Shown: positions 51,386-59,870 of the stretch, piece by piece
Layout: the number at the start of each line of letters is the position of its first letter
Numbering within the stretch: position 1 is the first letter of the stretch
Assembly (NCBI RefSeq): GCF_014650995.1
Contig: NZ_BMWA01000016.1
Coordinates: forward strand, 124,001-188,000
DNA: 64,000 nucleotides
Reading direction: 5' to 3'
Source of the DNA: Streptomyces viridiviolaceus
Lineage (GTDB): Bacteria; Actinomycetota; Actinomycetes; Streptomycetales; Streptomycetaceae
The notes under the pieces: generated by a model
What the model saw: only the letters and a program-made list of their open reading frames with translations
Told to the model about the DNA's origin: nothing
The model's database searches: none
Program-made: the position numbers and the translations under genes

Positions 51386-51858
51386 CCCCACGGCCCGCAT
51401 TTGGCCCACCTGGTGGCGGTCCGCTGGGCGTTGGCTGGTCGTGTCCGGCTACCTCTCGGGATGTTCAGCAGGCGCAGGGCTCGCAATTGCTCCGACGAGG
51501 CCATCACACGTGCAGCCTCCAAGACGCTGGCCCGACACGCCGACTCCACCGACCCGCGGCTGGGCGCCGCGAGCCTGGAGGGAGCTCCCCTGCTGAACGA
51601 ATCCGGAGCGTTCGACCGCCTGACAGTCGAGCTCGAACGCCCCGCAGTGAACCCCGTGTTCGTGGCCGTCACGGACGCCTACGTGCGCGACCGCGACGGC
51701 CGTCTCTCCGATGCCCAGAGCTGACCTCGCTCAGAAGCGCCACCCCCTGATCGGCAGCCAGACTCGTATGAGAGGGCGTGGTCGGACCGCCGCGGGACCG
51801 GCTCGGTGCGGGTCGGTACCGGCCACGATCCGATCGCTGTGAAGTCTCGCGTCCCTTC
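51386..51858. other. Gap with one doubtful small frame
   Basis: A rightward frame 51401-51724 is open (SGAFDRLTVELERPAVNPVF near its end) and has moderate codon bias. It has no ribosome site and no family I recognise, so I do not call it a gene. Confidence 0.35.
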
Positions 51859-52797
51859 TCAGCTGATTCGCCAGGGACGGAGCTTCTCGGGGTTTCTCAC
51901 CGCCCAGATGTGTCTGATCCGGTCGGCGGCGATCTCGAACGCGAACACGGTCGAGAGTGTGCCGTCCTGTTGCGCCACCAAGCCGGGCAGGCCGTTGACC
52001 GTGCACTCCAGGAACGTGGTGCGGTCGCCCGACACACGGGCGATCTCCGCGTAGGCGCGTGCAATCTGCGAGCTGCCCACGATCGGGTGCAGGTGGGTGA
52101 TGGCCAGCCCGCCGCCGTCGGCGGTCGCGACGGCGTCGGGGTCGAGCAGGCCGATCAGGGCGTCGATGTCCTTGGCTTCCCACGCCGTTCTGAACTGCCT
52201 GACGATGTCGGCTTGTCCGGCACTCGAGGTCGCCGGGCTCTGCGATGTGCGGATGCGCCGGCGGGCGGACGAGGCCAGTTGGCGGCACGCCGCCGGAGTA
52301 CGGCCGACGATCTCGGCGACCTCACCGAAGGGGTAGCGGAAGACGTCGTGCAGGACGAAGGCGACGCGCTCGGCCGGCGTCATCGAATCGAGGACGACCA
52401 GGAAGGCCATCGTCACCGACTCGTCGAGGGTGACCCGGTCGGCCGGGTCGGTCCCGTCGGCGCCGGAGCCCCCGGTGAGCCACTCAGCGGGTTCAGGCAG
52501 CGGTTCCGGGATCCAGTCGCCCACGTACGTCTCCCGCCTGGCCCGAGCCGAGCCGAGCAGGTTCAGGCAGATGCGGCTGGCGACCGTCATCAGCCAGGCG
52601 CCGGGCGACTCGATGGCCTGCTGTTCCCGTGCGGACATGGCGTACCAGCGGGCGTAGGCCTCCTGCACGACGTCCTCCGCGTCGGCAAGGGAACCGAGGA
52701 GCCGATAGGCGAGGTTGATCAGCCTGCGACGCTCACTCATGATCGTGCTGAGGCCCGGATCGCTCTGGTCGTCGCCGGGCTCGGCTCTCGTGGTCAT
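51859..52797 (-). CDS. ECF41-type sigma factor with SnoaL-like domain (SigJ-like)
   Basis: A 312-residue sigma factor. Region 2 is at about residues 20-85 (LLGSLADAEDVVQEAYARWY), region 4 at about 130-185 (MTPAERVAFVLHDVFRYPFG) and a C-terminal SnoaL-like regulatory domain at about 195-312. The ECF41 signatures appear as TADGGGLAI and RNPEKLRPW. It differs clearly from the sigma factor at 22780. It faces the SnoaL-LUD fusion gene across a 69-base palindrome and probably activates that gene. Confidence 0.92.
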   Translation of the reverse strand: MTTRAEPGDDQSDPGLSTIMSERRRLINLAYRLLGSLADAEDVVQEAYARWYAMSAREQQAIESPGAWLMTVASRICLNLLGSARARRETYVGDWIPEPLPEPAEWLTGGSGADGTDPADRVTLDESVTMAFLVVLDSMTPAERVAFVLHDVFRYPFGEVAEIVGRTPAACRQLASSARRRIRTSQSPATSSAGQADIVRQFRTAWEAKDIDALIGLLDPDAVATADGGGLAITHLHPIVGSSQIARAYAEIARVSGDRTTFLECTVNGLPGLVAQQDGTLSTVFAFEIAADRIRHIWAVRNPEKLRPWRIS

Positions 52798-52839
52798 GGT
52801 CTGGCCGTCTCCCTCGCTCGGTTCTGTGCCGCTACGCCT

Positions 52840-52908
52840 ACGACAAGACAGCGCTCCGGAATGTGAGGCCGACGCGCCGCCTCACATTCCGGAGCGCTGC
52901 ATTGTCGT
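52840..52908. repeat. Very long palindrome between divergent sigma and SnoaL-LUD genes
   Basis: The core arm AGCGCTCCGGAATGTGAGGC (52850-52869) and its exact reverse complement (52879-52898) are separated by 9 bases. After a 3-base mismatch the symmetry continues with ACGACAA (52840-52846) and TTGTCGT (52902-52908). So 27 of 30 arm positions pair, centred at 52874, 43 bases from the sigma start and 50 from the other start. Confidence 0.85.
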
Positions 52909-52957
52909 CACGGTGTCGCGCCGGTGAGGGCGACAACAAGACGGAGAGGGGACATCC

Positions 52958-54061
52958 ATGAACGACTTCCAGGCCATCGCGGACCGCGTCGAGATAGAGG
53001 CACTGCGCGGCGAGTTCACCGACGCGGTGATGATGCGGGACCGACGTCGCCTGGCGTCGCTGTTCACACCGGACGGCGCCCTGCGCATGCCCGACATCCC
53101 TGCCGAGCAGATCGGTCGAGAGGAGATCCGTGCCGGGGGCGAGCGGCTGCAGAGGCAGTGGGACTTCTTCGTGCAGAACACACACCCCGGCACGATCCAC
53201 ATCGACGGCGACACAGCGACCGGCCGCGCCTACATCCAAGAACTCGCGCGCACCCTCGACGGACGCCAGGGTCTGAACTACGCCGTCTACCACGACCGTT
53301 ACCAGCGCACCGCGGAGGGCTGGAAGTTCGCCGAGCGGGTGTACGAGGTGAGGTACCTTGACACCTCCCCGCTGGCGGGCACGGCGCCCCAGGCAGCGCG
53401 GGGCTCCGAGACCAACCAGGCAGACGACGCCACGGCGACCACGGCTCCGGCGCCGTCCTTCACCGACCCGGCAACGGCCGAACAACTGGAGCGGACAGCA
53501 GCCGCACTGCGTGCCAACGGCTTCGCCGCCGAGGTCCTCGACGACGCCGCACAAGCGCGCGTCCGCATCAAGGACCTGGTCCCCGAAGGCGCCGGGGTGC
53601 TTACCGGAGCCAGCGAGACTCTTCGACTGTCCGGCATCGACGAGGACATCAACGCCAGTGGCCAGTACGACGCCATCAGGCCGCGCCTCCTGGCCATCGA
53701 CCGTGCCACCGGCGCCGACGAGATCCGAAGGCTGGTCGCCTGCCCGGAATTCGTCGTCAACAGCGTCGCCGCGGTCACGGAGACCGGCTCGCTCGTCCTC
53801 GCCTCGGGCAGCGGCAGCCAACTCCCTGCCAACGCGGGCGGCGCCGCTCACGCGGTCTGGATCGTCGGCGCGCAGAAGGTGGTGCCCGACCTGAGCACAG
53901 CCCTGCGCCGCGTCGAGGAGCACGCCCTCCCGTTGGAGAACGCCCGCGCCCAGGCGGTGTACGGGATGCCCAGCGCCGTCAACCGCCTGCTCATCCTGAA
54001 CGCCGAACCCCGCCCAGGACGCGGCACCGTCCTGCTGCTCCGCGAGGCCATCGGATACTGA
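52958..54061 (+). CDS. Fusion of a SnoaL/NTF2-like domain and a LUD (LutC-type) domain
   Basis: A 367-residue two-domain protein. Residues 1-135 form a SnoaL_4-type NTF2 fold (ADRVEIEALRGEFTDAVMMR, LNYAVYHDRYQRTAEGWKFA). A linker rich in Ala/Thr follows (about 136-165). Residues 166-367 form a LUD domain (VLTGASETLRLSGID, VNSVAAVTETGSLVLASGSG, VPDLSTALRRVEEHALPLEN). LUD proteins such as LutC take part in lactate oxidation, but no lutA/lutB is nearby. GGAGAGGGG precedes the ATG. The catalytic role of the fusion is unknown. Confidence 0.85.
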   Translation: MNDFQAIADRVEIEALRGEFTDAVMMRDRRRLASLFTPDGALRMPDIPAEQIGREEIRAGGERLQRQWDFFVQNTHPGTIHIDGDTATGRAYIQELARTLDGRQGLNYAVYHDRYQRTAEGWKFAERVYEVRYLDTSPLAGTAPQAARGSETNQADDATATTAPAPSFTDPATAEQLERTAAALRANGFAAEVLDDAAQARVRIKDLVPEGAGVLTGASETLRLSGIDEDINASGQYDAIRPRLLAIDRATGADEIRRLVACPEFVVNSVAAVTETGSLVLASGSGSQLPANAGGAAHAVWIVGAQKVVPDLSTALRRVEEHALPLENARAQAVYGMPSAVNRLLILNAEPRPGRGTVLLLREAIGY

Positions 54062-54072
54062 CCCGGTCCGTT

Positions 54073-54210
54073 CTACGCACGGACTCGAAGCCGGTCAATG
54101 ACGGCGGCGATCCGGACGGTGGCTTCGTAGCGGACTGCGAGCTTGTCGTACCGGGTCGCCACGGCCCTGTGCCGCTTGAGGCGGCCGCATCTGCATTCGA
54201 CCACCTGCCG
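54073..54210 (-). pseudogene. C-terminal remnant of an IS5-family transposase
   Basis: The end reads VECRCGRLKRHRAVATRYDK then LAVRYEATVRIAAVI, stop. This is the standard C-terminus of actinobacterial IS5-type transposases (RLKRHRAVATRYDKLAVRYEA). The frame upstream of about 54210 is not transposase-like, so only the tail survives. Confidence 0.75.
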
Positions 54211-54495
54211 AGCCTTGCAGTCCTCGCGGCCAAAAGCCCAGGGGCCGGCCCCGCTGTAGAGGCTGCCGGTGCAGAACGGCGTGCCCCGAGCAGGGCGAGG
54301 GACGTCACCGTCGGCAGCGCCAGTACGCGGCCGTGCCTGAGCGGACGCAGGCGGTCGGGCAGCGATGCGGCCGGAAGCGCTGGCCGATCCGGTGCGGCAT
54401 CGTCGCGCGCCCGGACCATAAAGCCCTCGCGGTCCCGAGCGCCGTGGTCGGCCCGTCACCCAGGTCCGGCCTCGACGTTCTATCTCCAACCTGTG
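54211..54495. other. Gap after transposase remnant
   Basis: No gene is supported. It probably holds scrambled IS residue and the promoter of the HTH regulator. Confidence 0.35.
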
Positions 54496-54507
54496 TTGTT
54501 TCTAGAA
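54496..54507. promoter_or_regulatory. TTGTTTCTAGAA motif before the HTH regulator gene
   Basis: It lies 8 bases before the GTG start and contains the palindrome TTCTAGAA. Its reverse complement, with one change (TTCTAAAAACAA), recurs at 55192-55203 at the end of the same gene and before the next one. Confidence 0.45.
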
Positions 54508-54514
54508 TGGCCGG

Positions 54515-55213
54515 GTGAAGGACATCGAGGCGATTGCGGCGTTGCAGGATCCCGTGCGGCGCCGCTTGTACGAGTACGTTGCGGCGCAGGGCCGCGAGGT
54601 CGGCCGCAACGAGGCCGCCGAGGCGACGGGAGTGGCGCGCACGCTCGCCGCGCACCATCTGGACAGGCTGACCGAGGCGGGGCTGCTGGAGAGTGGCAGT
54701 CGTCGTCTTTCGGGCCGCTCGGGGCCGGGAGCGGGCCGTCCCGCCAAGGTGTACACGCGGGCGCGGGCCGAGCGGGCGGTGTCGCTGCCCGCTCGGGACT
54801 ACCGCACCGCCGCCGAGTTGCTCGCCGAAGCTGCTGAGCAGGCAGGGCTGGACGCCGGGCTGTACGCGGCCGCGCGCCGCCGGGGTGAGGCCTTGCGTGG
54901 CTCGGTGGCGCCCTGCGGCGGGCTCGAAGAGGCCATGGAGGTGCTGGCCGCCCGCGGCTACGAACCGCGCCTGGAAGGCGCCGAGGGTGTCGATGGTGCC
55001 GAACCGGCAAGAGCGGGGGCTTGCGTCGTCCGTATGCGCAACTGCCCCTTCCATGCCGTCGCCGAGCGCTTCCCGCCGCTCGTCTGCGGCATGAACCTCG
55101 CGCTGCTGGAGGGCCTGCTCGGCACGGACGGTCCGGTCCGCGCCCGCATGGAGGCACGGCCGGGGGAGTGCTGTGTCGTGGTCGAAGCCGCTTCTAAAAA
55201 CAATGAGGATTGA
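54515..55213 (+). CDS. ArsR/SufR-like winged-helix regulator with C-terminal cysteines
   Basis: A 232-residue regulator. The winged HTH is at about residues 5-85 (ALQDPVRRRLYEYVAAQGRE, RTLAAHHLDRLTEAGLLESG). The C-terminal half contains APCGG, VVRMRNCPFHAVAERFPPLV, CGMNLALLEGL and GECCVVVE. The NCPFH...C...C spacing is like the Fe-S cluster-binding end of SufR-type regulators, so a redox or metal signal is possible. It starts with GTG at 54515. It is followed after 31 bases by a DUF3291 gene with which it may share control. Confidence 0.8.
   Translation: MKDIEAIAALQDPVRRRLYEYVAAQGREVGRNEAAEATGVARTLAAHHLDRLTEAGLLESGSRRLSGRSGPGAGRPAKVYTRARAERAVSLPARDYRTAAELLAEAAEQAGLDAGLYAAARRRGEALRGSVAPCGGLEEAMEVLAARGYEPRLEGAEGVDGAEPARAGACVVRMRNCPFHAVAERFPPLVCGMNLALLEGLLGTDGPVRARMEARPGECCVVVEAASKNNED
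55192..55203. promoter_or_regulatory. TTCTAAAAACAA motif before the DUF3291 gene
   Basis: Inverted near-copy of the motif at 54496-54507. It overlaps the last codons of the regulator gene and lies 41 bases before the DUF3291 start. It could be an operator for the regulator. Confidence 0.4.
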
Positions 55214-55244
55214 CATAGAAACAGGGCGATGCTGGGATGTGACC

Positions 55245-55790
55245 ATGACCTCATCCGCACATGCCGCCCACCTCGCCGAGCTCAACGTGGCCACGCTCCG
55301 CTACCCCCTCGATGACCCGCGCATGGCACCGTTCGTCGAGATGCTCGACCCGGTCAACGCAGCCGCCGACACCGCGCCCGGCTTCGTGTGGCGGCTCGTC
55401 GAGGAGGGGACGGCCGACGCCACCGGCCTGCGCCCGGCGGGCGAGGACGTCATCGTCAACCTGACGGTGTGGGAGACCCAGGAGGCCTTGTGGGACTTCA
55501 CTTACCGCAGCGGGCACTTGGAGGTGATGCGGCGGCGCCGCGAATGGTTCGAGCGGCACGTCGAGGCGCACATGGTGCTCTGGTGGGTTCCCGCCGGTCA
55601 TCTCCCGACCGTCGGGGAAGCTCTGGAGCGGCTGGCTGACCTGCGTGCGCACGGGCCGTCCCCGCGCGCGTTCACGTTCGCCTCCTCCTACACCGCCGTC
55701 GAGGCCGCCCAGCACCTTCAGGCCGTGCGGCCAGAGCAGACCGCCCGGAGCGAGCGGCCGACGCCGGCCGGGGACGCGGCGGCGGTGTAG
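55245..55790 (+). CDS. DUF3291 domain protein
   Basis: A 181-residue protein with the dimeric alpha/beta-barrel fold related to antibiotic-biosynthesis monooxygenases. The conserved blocks are LAELNVATLRYPLDDPRMAP, PGFVWRLVEEG, VNLTVWETQEALWDFTYRSG and HMVLWWVPAGHLPTVGEA. Some relatives are small heme- or flavin-free oxygenases; none is assigned here. The ATG at 55245 is chosen by the conserved start. It is probably regulated by the HTH protein just upstream. Confidence 0.83.
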   Translation: MTSSAHAAHLAELNVATLRYPLDDPRMAPFVEMLDPVNAAADTAPGFVWRLVEEGTADATGLRPAGEDVIVNLTVWETQEALWDFTYRSGHLEVMRRRREWFERHVEAHMVLWWVPAGHLPTVGEALERLADLRAHGPSPRAFTFASSYTAVEAAQHLQAVRPEQTARSERPTPAGDAAAV

Positions 55791-55825
55791 GGCGGCAGGT
55801 TCCGGCTCAAGGATCGCACTCCTGG

Positions 55826-56236
55826 CTACGGGTGAGGCTGACCTGCCTGCGGCACTGCCGCTGCCTTGGAGTCGTAGGCAGTTCGGGCCTGGGCGATGGC
55901 ACCTCGGTGCCGCTCCGCCCATTCCACGAGGCCGGTCAGGTAGGAGTACAGCTCTCGTGCCATGGCGGTGAGGCTGTACTCGACCTTCGGGGGCACGGTG
56001 GGGTGAACGGTCCTTGTCAGGAGACCATCGCGTTCGAGGCGACGCAGGTTCAAGGTGAGCATCCGTCGGCTGATGCCTTCGATGGAGCGTTCCAGCTCGG
56101 TGAACCTGATGGGGCCGCGCGCGGCAGCGACCAGGATGCTGATGCTCCACTTGCCCGCCACGTGGTCGATCACCTCGACCAGTGGACACGCCTGGTCGGT
56201 GACCTCCTCGGACACATGAGTGTGACTGCGTGACAT
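55826..56236 (-). CDS. HxlR family winged-helix regulator
   Basis: A 136-residue regulator. The Cys-containing start DQACPLVEVIDHVAGKWSIS, the recognition part GPIRFTELERSIEGISRRML and the wing TVPPKVEYSLT are typical of HxlR proteins, which sense aldehydes or redox change through the N-terminal Cys. GGAGGCAC lies before the ATG. It is divergent from a DHA2 efflux pump with one symmetric site between them, so it is probably the pump's repressor. Confidence 0.9.
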   Translation of the reverse strand: MSRSHTHVSEEVTDQACPLVEVIDHVAGKWSISILVAAARGPIRFTELERSIEGISRRMLTLNLRRLERDGLLTRTVHPTVPPKVEYSLTAMARELYSYLTGLVEWAERHRGAIAQARTAYDSKAAAVPQAGQPHP

Positions 56237-56266
56237 AAAAGTGCCTCCTTCCCCCGGCGCCTCATG

Positions 56267-56290
56267 GTTACAGAAGATGGCGGCTGTAAC
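56267..56290. promoter_or_regulatory. Operator between HxlR and efflux pump genes
   Basis: GTTACAG-N10-CTGTAAC, perfect 7-bp arms, 30 bases before the HxlR start and 28 before the pump start. The form and place fit an HxlR-type dimer site. Confidence 0.75.
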
Positions 56291-56317
56291 AAATAGTGCT
56301 CCAAAGGGGGTTCCACC

Positions 56318-57787
56318 ATGTCTCTGCCCAGCACACGGGCGAGTGCATCGCCGTGGCATACCGTCATCCTGCTCTGTGTCGGCCAGATGATGATCGTCTT
56401 GGATCAGAACATCGTGAACGTGGCGCTGCCCGCTGTGCAGAGTGGCCTCGGGCTCTCCTCCGAGAACCTCGTCTGGGTGGTCAACGCCTACGTCATCCCG
56501 TTCGGCGGGCTCCTGCTGCTGGCCGGGCGGCTCGGTGACCTGATCGGGCGGAAGGCCGTGTTCCTCACGGGAATCGTGCTCTTCAGCGCTTCCTCCGTGC
56601 TGTGCGGTGTCGCAGGGAGCGAAACGTCGTTGATTGTGTCCCGTTTCCTCCAGGGGATGGGTGGAGCGGTCGCCTCCGCCTGCATCCTCGGCATGGTCGC
56701 GACCGTGTTCTCCGGTCGTCGCGAGCAGGCTCAGGCCATTGCTGCCTACAGCTTCGCCTCCGCAGGCGGTGGCGCGGTCGGACCACTGCTCGGCGGCGTC
56801 CTCACCGAAATGCTCAGCTGGCACTGGATCTTCTTCATCAACGCACCGATCGGTGCCACCCTCGTTCTGGTCGGCATGCGAGTGATCCCCGGGGACCGTG
56901 GCGAGGGGATGGGCAAGGGCACCGACTTCCTGGGGGCCTTGCTGGTCACGAGCGGGATGATGCTCTTGGTGTACACCGTCGTGGACGCTGAGCGGGTCGG
57001 CTGGGGAGCCGCCAGGACCCTGCTGCTCGGACCTCTGTCCCTCTTGTTGCTGATCGGGTTCGTCGTCCGCCAGGCCACGGCGGCACGGCCGTTGCTGCCG
57101 CTGAGCCTCTTCCGCTCGCGGAGCCTGGCGGCGGCCAACATCGTCCAGTTCCTGATGATCGCCGGCATGTTCGGCCTGTTGTTCTTCGGCACGCTCTACC
57201 TGCAGCGCGTACTGAGGTACGGCTCGCTACAGGCCGGTCTCGGGTTCGTGCCCATCGCCGTGGTGATCGCGGTGGTGTCCCTCGGTCTTTCGACCCGGCT
57301 CATCACCAAGTTCGGCCGGCGCGCGATGCTCCTGCTGGGGCTCGCCCTCATCGTCGGGGCGTTCGTCATGCTGTCGTTCGCCCGTGTCGATGGCGTCTAC
57401 CTGGTGGACTTCCTCCCCGCCAGTCTTGTCATGGGGCTGGGCTTCGGCCTGGCCGCGCCGGCCGTCATGGGACTCGGTATGACTGCCGTGTCGTCGGCCG
57501 AGTCCGGCATCGCCTCCGGACTGTTCAACACCACTCAGCAGATCGGGGGCGCTCTCGGCCTGACCGTGCTGAGTGCCTTCGTCAGTGCGCGTACGAACAG
57601 CCTCATCGCCGCGGGGACGACCGAGGCGGAAGCGCTGGTCGGCGGGTACCACGTGGCCTTCCTGGCCGCTGCCGGATTCACACTGACCGCCTTGATCATC
57701 GGCACCGGCCTGCTCAAGGCAACGCCGCCCGTGGGCGTGGAGCAACAGAGCACGGAATCTCCTGTACAGAACGCCCCGGCGTCCTGA
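56318..57787 (+). CDS. DHA2-family (EmrB/QacA) multidrug efflux transporter
   Basis: A 489-residue MFS protein with 14 predicted helices. Motif D1/helix 1 is GQMMIVLDQNIVNVALPAVQ, motif A is GRLGDLIGRKAVFLTGIVLF, and motif C is the Gly/Pro-rich ASAGGGAVGPLLGGVLTEM in helix 5. A late NTTQQIGGALGLTVLSAF block is typical. These pumps export drugs by proton antiport. Its control by the adjacent HxlR gene is inferred from the shared operator. Confidence 0.92.
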   Translation: MSLPSTRASASPWHTVILLCVGQMMIVLDQNIVNVALPAVQSGLGLSSENLVWVVNAYVIPFGGLLLLAGRLGDLIGRKAVFLTGIVLFSASSVLCGVAGSETSLIVSRFLQGMGGAVASACILGMVATVFSGRREQAQAIAAYSFASAGGGAVGPLLGGVLTEMLSWHWIFFINAPIGATLVLVGMRVIPGDRGEGMGKGTDFLGALLVTSGMMLLVYTVVDAERVGWGAARTLLLGPLSLLLLIGFVVRQATAARPLLPLSLFRSRSLAAANIVQFLMIAGMFGLLFFGTLYLQRVLRYGSLQAGLGFVPIAVVIAVVSLGLSTRLITKFGRRAMLLLGLALIVGAFVMLSFARVDGVYLVDFLPASLVMGLGFGLAAPAVMGLGMTAVSSAESGIASGLFNTTQQIGGALGLTVLSAFVSARTNSLIAAGTTEAEALVGGYHVAFLAAAGFTLTALIIGTGLLKATPPVGVEQQSTESPVQNAPAS

Positions 57788-57956
57788 CCAGCAGCGGCCG
57801 GCCCGGCTACTGGCCCGGTCTCCGTCGACCCAGGACCGGCCGACCGACACCCGGCGACACCACCGGCCCCCAGCTGCGCCAGAACGGTCAAGTGCTGTCA
57901 GGCAGCTGTCGCCCTCGCCTCACTCCTCATGTGGGTGTGATCCTTGACGCCGGTCC

Positions 57957-58874
57957 CTAACCGACCAGGCGGCGGCGCCAATCCAAGGGGGTGACGGTGA
58001 TGGCCCGGCCGGGGTCACCATCCCACTTTGCGTGGAGGCCGACTGCTTCGAGGGCGGCCACGACCTCGTGGCCCATGACTGCAGTGGTCTCGGACGAGCC
58101 GTCGAAGCCGCCGTAGAGGAGCATCAGTCCCTGGCCGGCTGCGGCGGAGTCCGTGCACTGGGCGTGGAAGTAGACGAAGCCGCGGGCGTCGGGCCTGCCT
58201 TCGCCGCCGATCTCGGACTGGCCGCAGCTGCGGCAGCAGGTGAAGTTCTCGCGGGCTGTGATGCCGGCCTCCTGCAGGGCGGTGAACGCGCGGGTGAGTC
58301 GCTCAGGGTCGGTCTCGCCCTGCCATGCAGCTTGCTCCGCGACCCGCTCCAGCCACAACCGGTCGGCCAGCGCTTTCGCTTGCTCGCGCGAAACGGGCCG
58401 GCGGTCCTTGGTGACCAGGTACTCCTCAGCGAGCTCGGCCAGTTCGGCGCGGGAGGCGTAGCCGCCGACCACCACCTCGCGGACGCGCTTCTCCAACTCC
58501 ACGCGCTCGATTTCGTCGAGGTCGAGCGGCGGCACTTCGCGGGCGGGGCCCATGTCCAGCAGCGACCAAGCCAGACCACCGTCCCAACCGGCCTCCTGGC
58601 GGGCCCAGCCGGTAATCGCCGCGATCACGGCTTCGGGCCCACCGGCCATCGCCTGGAAGTGTCGGTCGGCGGCACCGTCTCGGTGCTCCAGCGTGTAGTC
58701 AGCACCGGCCTTGTGCCAGACCTGAGCGAAGACGTCAGGCAGGTCGGGTATCCGCTGGACAACCAGGAACCGGTCACCATCACCACCGATTCGCCGGACC
58801 AACCCAGCCAGCTCCTCGGCGGACACACGGACGTGCCGCTCCCAGTTCTCGGTCTTCACCACGATCTCGAGCAT
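57957..58874 (-). CDS. DUF6891 domain protein
   Basis: A 305-residue cytoplasmic protein. The N-terminal block MLEIVVKTENWERHVRVSAE and the DGDRFLVVQRIPDLPDVFAQ stretch match a Streptomyces family. The C-terminal half (about 185-305) corresponds to DUF6891, with cysteines in FTCCRSCGQSEI and the conserved ARGFVYFHAQCTDSAAAGQG, which may bind metal. The function is unknown. ATG 58874 is chosen because conservation begins there; the frame is open a little further. Confidence 0.8.
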   Translation of the reverse strand: MLEIVVKTENWERHVRVSAEELAGLVRRIGGDGDRFLVVQRIPDLPDVFAQVWHKAGADYTLEHRDGAADRHFQAMAGGPEAVIAAITGWARQEAGWDGGLAWSLLDMGPAREVPPLDLDEIERVELEKRVREVVVGGYASRAELAELAEEYLVTKDRRPVSREQAKALADRLWLERVAEQAAWQGETDPERLTRAFTALQEAGITARENFTCCRSCGQSEIGGEGRPDARGFVYFHAQCTDSAAAGQGLMLLYGGFDGSSETTAVMGHEVVAALEAVGLHAKWDGDPGRAITVTPLDWRRRLVG

Positions 58875-58969
58875 GCGCAGACTCTGACACACCCCTCTTG
58901 CTACAGACATCCCGGGAGCCGACCAGCGCTGAACCTGGGTGGTCGTTGGCCAAGGTTTGACGACAGTCC

Positions 58970-59860
58970 CTAGGCCTCCTGCGGCGGCAGTTCCACGGGG
59001 TACGGCTCGGCGAAGTCGGCCGAGCGGCTCACCTCCTCCCAGGCGCCCGCCTCGGCCAGTTGGCGGCGGGAGTAGTCGAGCGCCATGGTCACCGCGTTCA
59101 CGCCGAGCAGCAGATGGCTCGGGACCTGGCCGCGCCGCACCGTACGCACGATGATCTCGGCAGCCCGCTCCGGGTCGCCGGCGCCGCCGGACGTACTCTG
59201 GCGCACCATCCGGTTCATCGCGCCCACGGTCTCGTCGTAGGCCTCCGGGACAGGGTGGACGGTCATGGACGAGCCGGCCCAGTCGGTGGCGAAGCCGCTC
59301 GGCTCGACGACCATGAACCGCACCCCGAACGGTGCGGTCTCCGCGGCCAGCGCCCGGCTGAAGCCGTCGACCGCGAACTTGGCCGCCTGGTACGAGGCGA
59401 TGCCCGGGGATCCGCCGACGCGCCCGCCGACCGAGGAGAACTGCACCACGGTGCCCGACCCCTGTCGGCGCAGGGTGGGCAGCGCCGCCTTGGTCACGTT
59501 GTAGACACCCCAGAAGTTGGTCTCGAACTGGGCGCGGAAGTCGTCGTCGTCCGCCGTCTCGACCGGTGACACGTTCGCGTATCCCGCGTTGTTCACCAGG
59601 ACGTCGATGCGGCCGAAGCGGGCGAGCGCGACGTCGATCGCTGCGTGTGCCGCCTCGGGGCTGGTGACGTCCAACGGCAGGGTGAGGACCCGGTCGCCGT
59701 ACTCCTCCAGTTCCTTGGCGAGGGTCTCGGGACGACGGGCGGTGGCGACGACGAGATCGCCTGCGTCGAGGACGGCGGTGACCAGAGCGCGGCCGAATCC
59801 GCGGGACGAACCGGTGATGAACCAGACCTGCTGCTGCGTGCTGCGTGCGTTTTCACTCAT
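58970..59860 (-). CDS. SDR family oxidoreductase
   Basis: A 296-residue classical short-chain dehydrogenase. The cofactor motif is WFITGSSRGFGRALV, followed by LVNNAGYANVSPVE. The catalytic Ser and Tyr/Lys are in VQFSSVGGRVGG and ASYQAAKFAVDGF, and SGFATDWAGSSM follows in the substrate loop. Arg in the TARRPETL segment suggests NADP(H). It is divergent from a TetR gene with two direct repeats in between, a common reductase/repressor pair. Confidence 0.9.
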   Translation of the reverse strand: MSENARSTQQQVWFITGSSRGFGRALVTAVLDAGDLVVATARRPETLAKELEEYGDRVLTLPLDVTSPEAAHAAIDVALARFGRIDVLVNNAGYANVSPVETADDDDFRAQFETNFWGVYNVTKAALPTLRRQGSGTVVQFSSVGGRVGGSPGIASYQAAKFAVDGFSRALAAETAPFGVRFMVVEPSGFATDWAGSSMTVHPVPEAYDETVGAMNRMVRQSTSGGAGDPERAAEIIVRTVRRGQVPSHLLLGVNAVTMALDYSRRQLAEAGAWEEVSRSADFAEPYPVELPPQEA

Positions 59861-59870
59861 GAGGTTAGTA

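Noticed and set aside
54211..54489. The upstream part of the leftward frame containing the transposase tail
   Set aside because: Only the last 45 codons match a transposase; the rest has no relation to it and no start signal.
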